From positions 1 through 17,633 of the forward strand of contig CACXFE010000186.1 of assembly GCA_902766855.1 (NCBI GenBank): a stretch of 17,633 nucleotides of DNA. Reading direction: 5' to 3'. The notes beneath the pieces are model-generated. The model was not told where the DNA came from. It saw only the letters and a program-made list of their open reading frames with translations, and did no database searches. This DNA comes from Oscillospiraceae bacterium. Lineage in GTDB: Bacteria > Bacillota > Clostridia > Oscillospirales > Acutalibacteraceae. Positions 15,219 through 17,633 of the stretch are shown piece by piece. The position numbers and the translations under genes are program-made. Numbering within the stretch: position 1 is the first letter of the stretch; each line of letters starts with the position of its first letter.

Positions 15219-15977
15219 TTATTGAAAAAGATTCTCGTAAAATTCCAGTGTTTTAAAGCGGTGGTCGGTTTGCAAAGTAATGTATTGCCCCGTGATTTCG
15301 GAAAGCCGGCGAGCGGCATCCTCCGGCACGGAAAAGGCGTACAGTTTTGCAAATTCGGCATAGACGATATGCCGCAAGGCGGAAAGGAGCGTTCGATCGA
15401 TCAATACCGGGCGAACGGCCGCCGCCCGGTGTTCCCCGCAAAACAGCACGCCGCCTTGCACATCAAACGCCATCACATCGTCATCAAATTTCCCGCATTC
15501 CCCGCAAGCCACCAAATCCGGCATATAGCCCGAAATGACCGCCGCCCGCAATTCCGTAACGGCTTTGATCAAGGCGGGAGAACGCTTTTCCGCCGTTAAA
15601 AAATGCAGGGAGTTGAGTATCAGGCGAAAAAACTCCGCGTCGGAAACCCCTGCCGTGCCGAAAACATCACACAATTCACAAAAATACTGTGCCAGAGTCA
15701 AAACCTCAATATCGCTCCCCGCGCCGAAAAACACACGGATCGGCGTTGCCTCGGTAACGCGATAGGAATCCTTTTTCTTTTGGATGGTAAAACTACCGTA
15801 TGTAAGCAGGGCGGTTGCCGCCCCTTTTTTGGATTTGATGCTTTTTGCCCCGGCGGCAAAAGCACGAAGCAAGCCGCTTTCACGGGTAAAAAGCGTGATC
15901 AGCCGATCATGCTCGCCGACATTCATCTCTTTGATCACAAGTGCTTCGACCGTAAACCGCGTCTCCGATTCCTTCAC
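15219..15977 (-). CDS. recO: DNA repair protein RecO
   Basis: 252-residue RecO, which with RecR helps load RecA on single-stranded gaps. The N-terminal OB-fold has TVEALVIKEMNVGEHDRLITLFTRESGL, spread over residues 9-36, then FAAGAKSIKSKKGAA. The zinc-binding region is C158-G-E-C161 and, 18 residues on, C180-G-E-H183, so the usual fourth cysteine is a histidine. The C-terminal helices include RTLLSALRHIVY and TLEFYENLFQ. I chose the GTG at 15977, with GGGAG and GGGAAA upstream, since it places the conserved block at the expected distance; a TTG at 16007 adds ten residues that look like the other frame. Its first 71 bases overlap the yqzL-like gene. It follows that gene in the order era-yqzL-recO. 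Confidence 0.93.
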   Translation of the reverse strand: MKESETRFTVEALVIKEMNVGEHDRLITLFTRESGLLRAFAAGAKSIKSKKGAATALLTYGSFTIQKKKDSYRVTEATPIRVFFGAGSDIEVLTLAQYFCELCDVFGTAGVSDAEFFRLILNSLHFLTAEKRSPALIKAVTELRAAVISGYMPDLVACGECGKFDDDVMAFDVQGGVLFCGEHRAAAVRPVLIDRTLLSALRHIVYAEFAKLYAFSVPEDAARRLSEITGQYITLQTDHRFKTLEFYENLFQ

Positions 15978-16071
15978 TGATTTCCCGCTCCCTGCGTTCC
16001 TTTGCAAAATTCAAATAATCCTGCACACTGCCGCTTTTGATAAAATTCTGCCACAAATGTTCCGTATCCAT
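15907..16071 (-). CDS. yqzL: YqzL-family small protein
   Basis: 54-residue ORF. It begins MDTEHLWQNFIKSGSVQDYL and continues NFAKERRERE, which matches the YqzL pattern of an aromatic-rich start, a Gly and Ile/Val turn, then YLxxK and a charged tail. In Firmicutes this small protein sits between era and recO, as here. Its function is not established. The ATG at 16071 has only a weak GGTGG upstream and is 68 bp after the era stop. Its last 24 codons lie in a different frame over the start of recO. The family-like part is residues 1-30, so the tail may be a frame extension. Confidence 0.72.
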   Translation of the reverse strand: MDTEHLWQNFIKSGSVQDYLNFAKERREREISEGIGDAVYGRSTCDQRDECRRA

Positions 16072-16139
16072 TTAAACCGCCACCATTTCAGAGTACAGTA
16101 TCATTGTCTCCTCATGCTGACGGTTTATCAGTGGAAAAA

Positions 16140-17054
16140 TCAGTCAAGCCCGAACGAATGAATCAATCCCTGCCGATTGCGCCAGTCCTCCTTCACTTTG
16201 ACCCAAAGTTTTAAGGAAGCACGCATTCCGAAAAAATGCTCGATATCTTTGCGGGCGGCTGTTCCGATTTTTTTTAATTGTGCGCCGCCTTTTCCGATGA
16301 TGATGCCCTTGTGCGACGCTTTTTCACAAATAATGGTTGCTTCGATTTCCAAAATTGGTTCACCTTCGGCGGTATCGCGCTCAAAAAAACGCTCTAAATC
16401 GACCGCGATCCCGTGCGGAACCTCTTGATCCAAACTGCGCAGTAACTTTTCCCGTATCAACTCCGCCACCATAACGCGATCCGGTTGATCGGTCACCGCG
16501 TCGTCGTCAAAAAAATGAGGCGAAGGCTTGGAAAAGGAAGAAAGTTCTTCCAAAAGAATATCAATTCCATCCCCGGATCTGGCCGAAAGCGGCACCACCG
16601 CCGCAAACGGAAATGCCGACATATAGCGCGTGATCAAGGTCAGTAACATTTCTTTGTTTTCCAGCAAGTCGATCTTATTGATTGCCAAAACTGCTTGCAG
16701 ATGTCGGCGTTTACACTCCTCAATCAGTTCTGCTTCGGCCGGCGGCAGCGTATCGCCCATTTCAAATTTCGGTGCGGCTTCCACCACCAGCACCGCGGCG
16801 TCCACATCCGCCATCCCGTCGCCCACCGCTTTGTTCATACTTTGATCCAGTATATTGCGCGGTTTATGAAACCCGGGGGTATCAATAAAAACAAACTGTT
16901 CTTCCCCTTTTGTGAACACACCCATGATTTTTGTGCGGGTGGTTTGCGGCTTGTCCGACACGATCGCCACTTTCTGCCCTAATATGCGGTTCATCAAAGT
17001 GGATTTTCCCACATTTGGCCTGCCGATGATGGTAATAAACGCTGATTTCTCCAT
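16140..17054 (-). CDS. era: GTPase Era
   Basis: 304-residue GTPase that binds the 3' end of 16S rRNA and checks 30S assembly. G-motifs are GRPNVGKST (G1, 11-19), the PQTTRTK switch I region (36-42), DTPG (G3, 58-61), NKID (G4, 126-129) and SARSGDG (G5). A type 2 KH RNA-binding domain follows, with GIIIGKGGAQLKKIG and RKDIEHFFG. Length is normal. The ATG at 17054 lies 15 bp after the ybeY stop. YbeY and Era both act in 16S rRNA maturation, which fits their linkage. cdd and dgkA, found between ybeY and era in B. subtilis, are absent. Confidence 0.98.
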   Translation of the reverse strand: MEKSAFITIIGRPNVGKSTLMNRILGQKVAIVSDKPQTTRTKIMGVFTKGEEQFVFIDTPGFHKPRNILDQSMNKAVGDGMADVDAAVLVVEAAPKFEMGDTLPPAEAELIEECKRRHLQAVLAINKIDLLENKEMLLTLITRYMSAFPFAAVVPLSARSGDGIDILLEELSSFSKPSPHFFDDDAVTDQPDRVMVAELIREKLLRSLDQEVPHGIAVDLERFFERDTAEGEPILEIEATIICEKASHKGIIIGKGGAQLKKIGTAARKDIEHFFGMRASLKLWVKVKEDWRNRQGLIHSFGLD

Positions 17055-17069
17055 CTTGCACGCGTACCT

Positions 17070-17552
17070 TTACAGTTTATTGATCGCAAGACCCAGTGCG
17101 TCCAACACCTGTTCTTCTTTTTCCCGCATGATCGTGCGGGCAAGGCCGCCCTGTTCATGATCATACCCTAACAAATGAAGCATGGAATGAATGGTTAAAA
17201 ATGCAATTTCCCGTTCTAACCCATGCCCGTACTGATCCGCCTGCGAAATCGCGTGTTCCGCCGAAATCACAATATCTCCCAGCATCTTCGCGCCGGTTTC
17301 CGGGTTTTCATCATAATGGCCGTTCTCGCCCAGCGGGAAGGAAAGCACATCGGTCGAAGCGTCGATCTTGCGGAACTTTTCGTTCATTTCCCGGATCATT
17401 TCATCGTTTACAATGGTGATATTCACTTCCGCCGAGTCTTCAAAGCCCTCCATTTTTAAGGTGGCAATGCAGGCTTTTCTCATTAAAAGCCTTGTCCCGG
17501 TTGGGAATTTAACTTTCTTTTGATTGTCTGTAATATTAACCTTTACGCTCAT
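17070..17552 (-). CDS. ybeY: Endoribonuclease YbeY (rRNA maturation factor)
   Basis: 160-residue YbeY, a zinc-dependent RNase involved in 16S rRNA 3' end maturation and ribosome quality control. The metal site is H122-x3-H126-x5-H132 in HSMLHLLGYDHEQ. The segments FRKIDASTDVLSFP and LGDIVISAEHA are also typical. I chose the ATG at 17552 (MSVKVNIT), since it matches the family start; the ATG at 17573 adds seven residues that are the phoH frame read out of phase. The start overlaps phoH by 17 bp, so translation is likely coupled. Confidence 0.96.
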   Translation of the reverse strand: MSVKVNITDNQKKVKFPTGTRLLMRKACIATLKMEGFEDSAEVNITIVNDEMIREMNEKFRKIDASTDVLSFPLGENGHYDENPETGAKMLGDIVISAEHAISQADQYGHGLEREIAFLTIHSMLHLLGYDHEQGGLARTIMREKEEQVLDALGLAINKL

Positions 17553-17633
17553 TTTTTTCTGCACTTCTTTCATATGCTTTAATTATTTCCTGAACAAGCC
17601 TGTGACGCACAACATCCCTGCCTGTCAATCGGT
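17536..17633 (-). CDS. phoH: PhoH family ATPase, C-terminal end (cut by window edge)
   Basis: Only the last 31 complete codons are in the window. They read RLTGRDVVRHRLVQEIIKAY and then ERSAEKNERKG before TAA. The DVVRHxLVQxIIxAYE block is the C-terminus of PhoH, a P-loop ATPase usually upstream of ybeY. It overlaps ybeY by 17 bp in another frame. The Walker motifs lie outside the window, so the call rests on the tail and the gene order. Confidence 0.85.
   Translation of the reverse strand, partial: RLTGRDVVRHRLVQEIIKAYERSAEKNERKG

Noticed and set aside
1..17633. Mobile element, phage, defence island, CRISPR array or biosynthetic cluster
   Set aside because: No transposase, integrase, direct-repeat array, toxin-antitoxin pair or secondary-metabolism gene was seen; nearly all genes are conserved housekeeping genes in standard orders.

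Overview
This window is a conserved chromosomal housekeeping segment from a Firmicutes-type bacterium, most likely class Clostridia. The reasons are the gene orders phoH-ybeY-era-yqzL-recO and dprA-topA-trmFO, the rnc / Elp3-like radical SAM / smc cluster, a folate-dependent TrmFO, a YqzL-family small protein, and strong GGAGG ribosome-binding sites with TTGACA/TATAAT promoters. Base composition looks balanced by eye (not computed). No tRNA, rRNA, CRISPR array, insertion sequence or phage gene was found, and no intergenic stretch exceeds 300 bases.

Layout, left to right. (1) 1-8787, all on the minus strand and read from right to left: a SpoU/TrmH rRNA methyltransferase, dprA, topA, trmFO, plsX, rnc, a radical SAM gene and the 5' part of smc. 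Junctions overlap or are separated by at most 25 bp, so this looks like one long operon for DNA topology and processing, RNA modification and phospholipid synthesis. It joins two blocks, dprA-topA-trmFO and plsX-rnc-smc, that are usually separate, and has no acpP between plsX and rnc. (2) 8798-10171, minus: the infC-rpmI-rplT translation operon with a near-consensus extended -10 promoter, a leader of about 165 nt with a terminator-like hairpin, a rare ATA start codon for infC, and an intrinsic terminator after rplT. (3) 10240-11979, minus: an SPFH/band-7 membrane protein and an unrecognised protein. (4) 12060-13632, plus: rsmA (ksgA) and a DUF3267-type membrane metalloprotease, divergent from block 3. 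They end in a perfect 23-bp inverted repeat shared with the convergent citrate synthase. (5) 13624-15045, minus: a stand-alone citrate synthase with its own promoter. (6) 15139-17633, minus: the end of phoH, ybeY, era, a small yqzL-like gene overlapping the start of recO, then recO and its terminator.

Most genes serve ribosome production and RNA maturation (IF3, L35, L20, RsmA, YbeY, Era, RNase III, TrmFO, SpoU methylase) or DNA maintenance (TopA, DprA, RecO, SMC). I found no convincing undescribed system. The items worth a second look are regulatory and architectural: the infC leader and ATA start, the stop codons built into the shared terminator, the rplT terminator almost touching the next start codon, the out-of-frame yqzL/recO overlap, the altered zinc ligand in RecO, a paired promoter motif, the hendecad repeats in the SPFH protein, and an 18-codon ORF with a very good ribosome-binding site.
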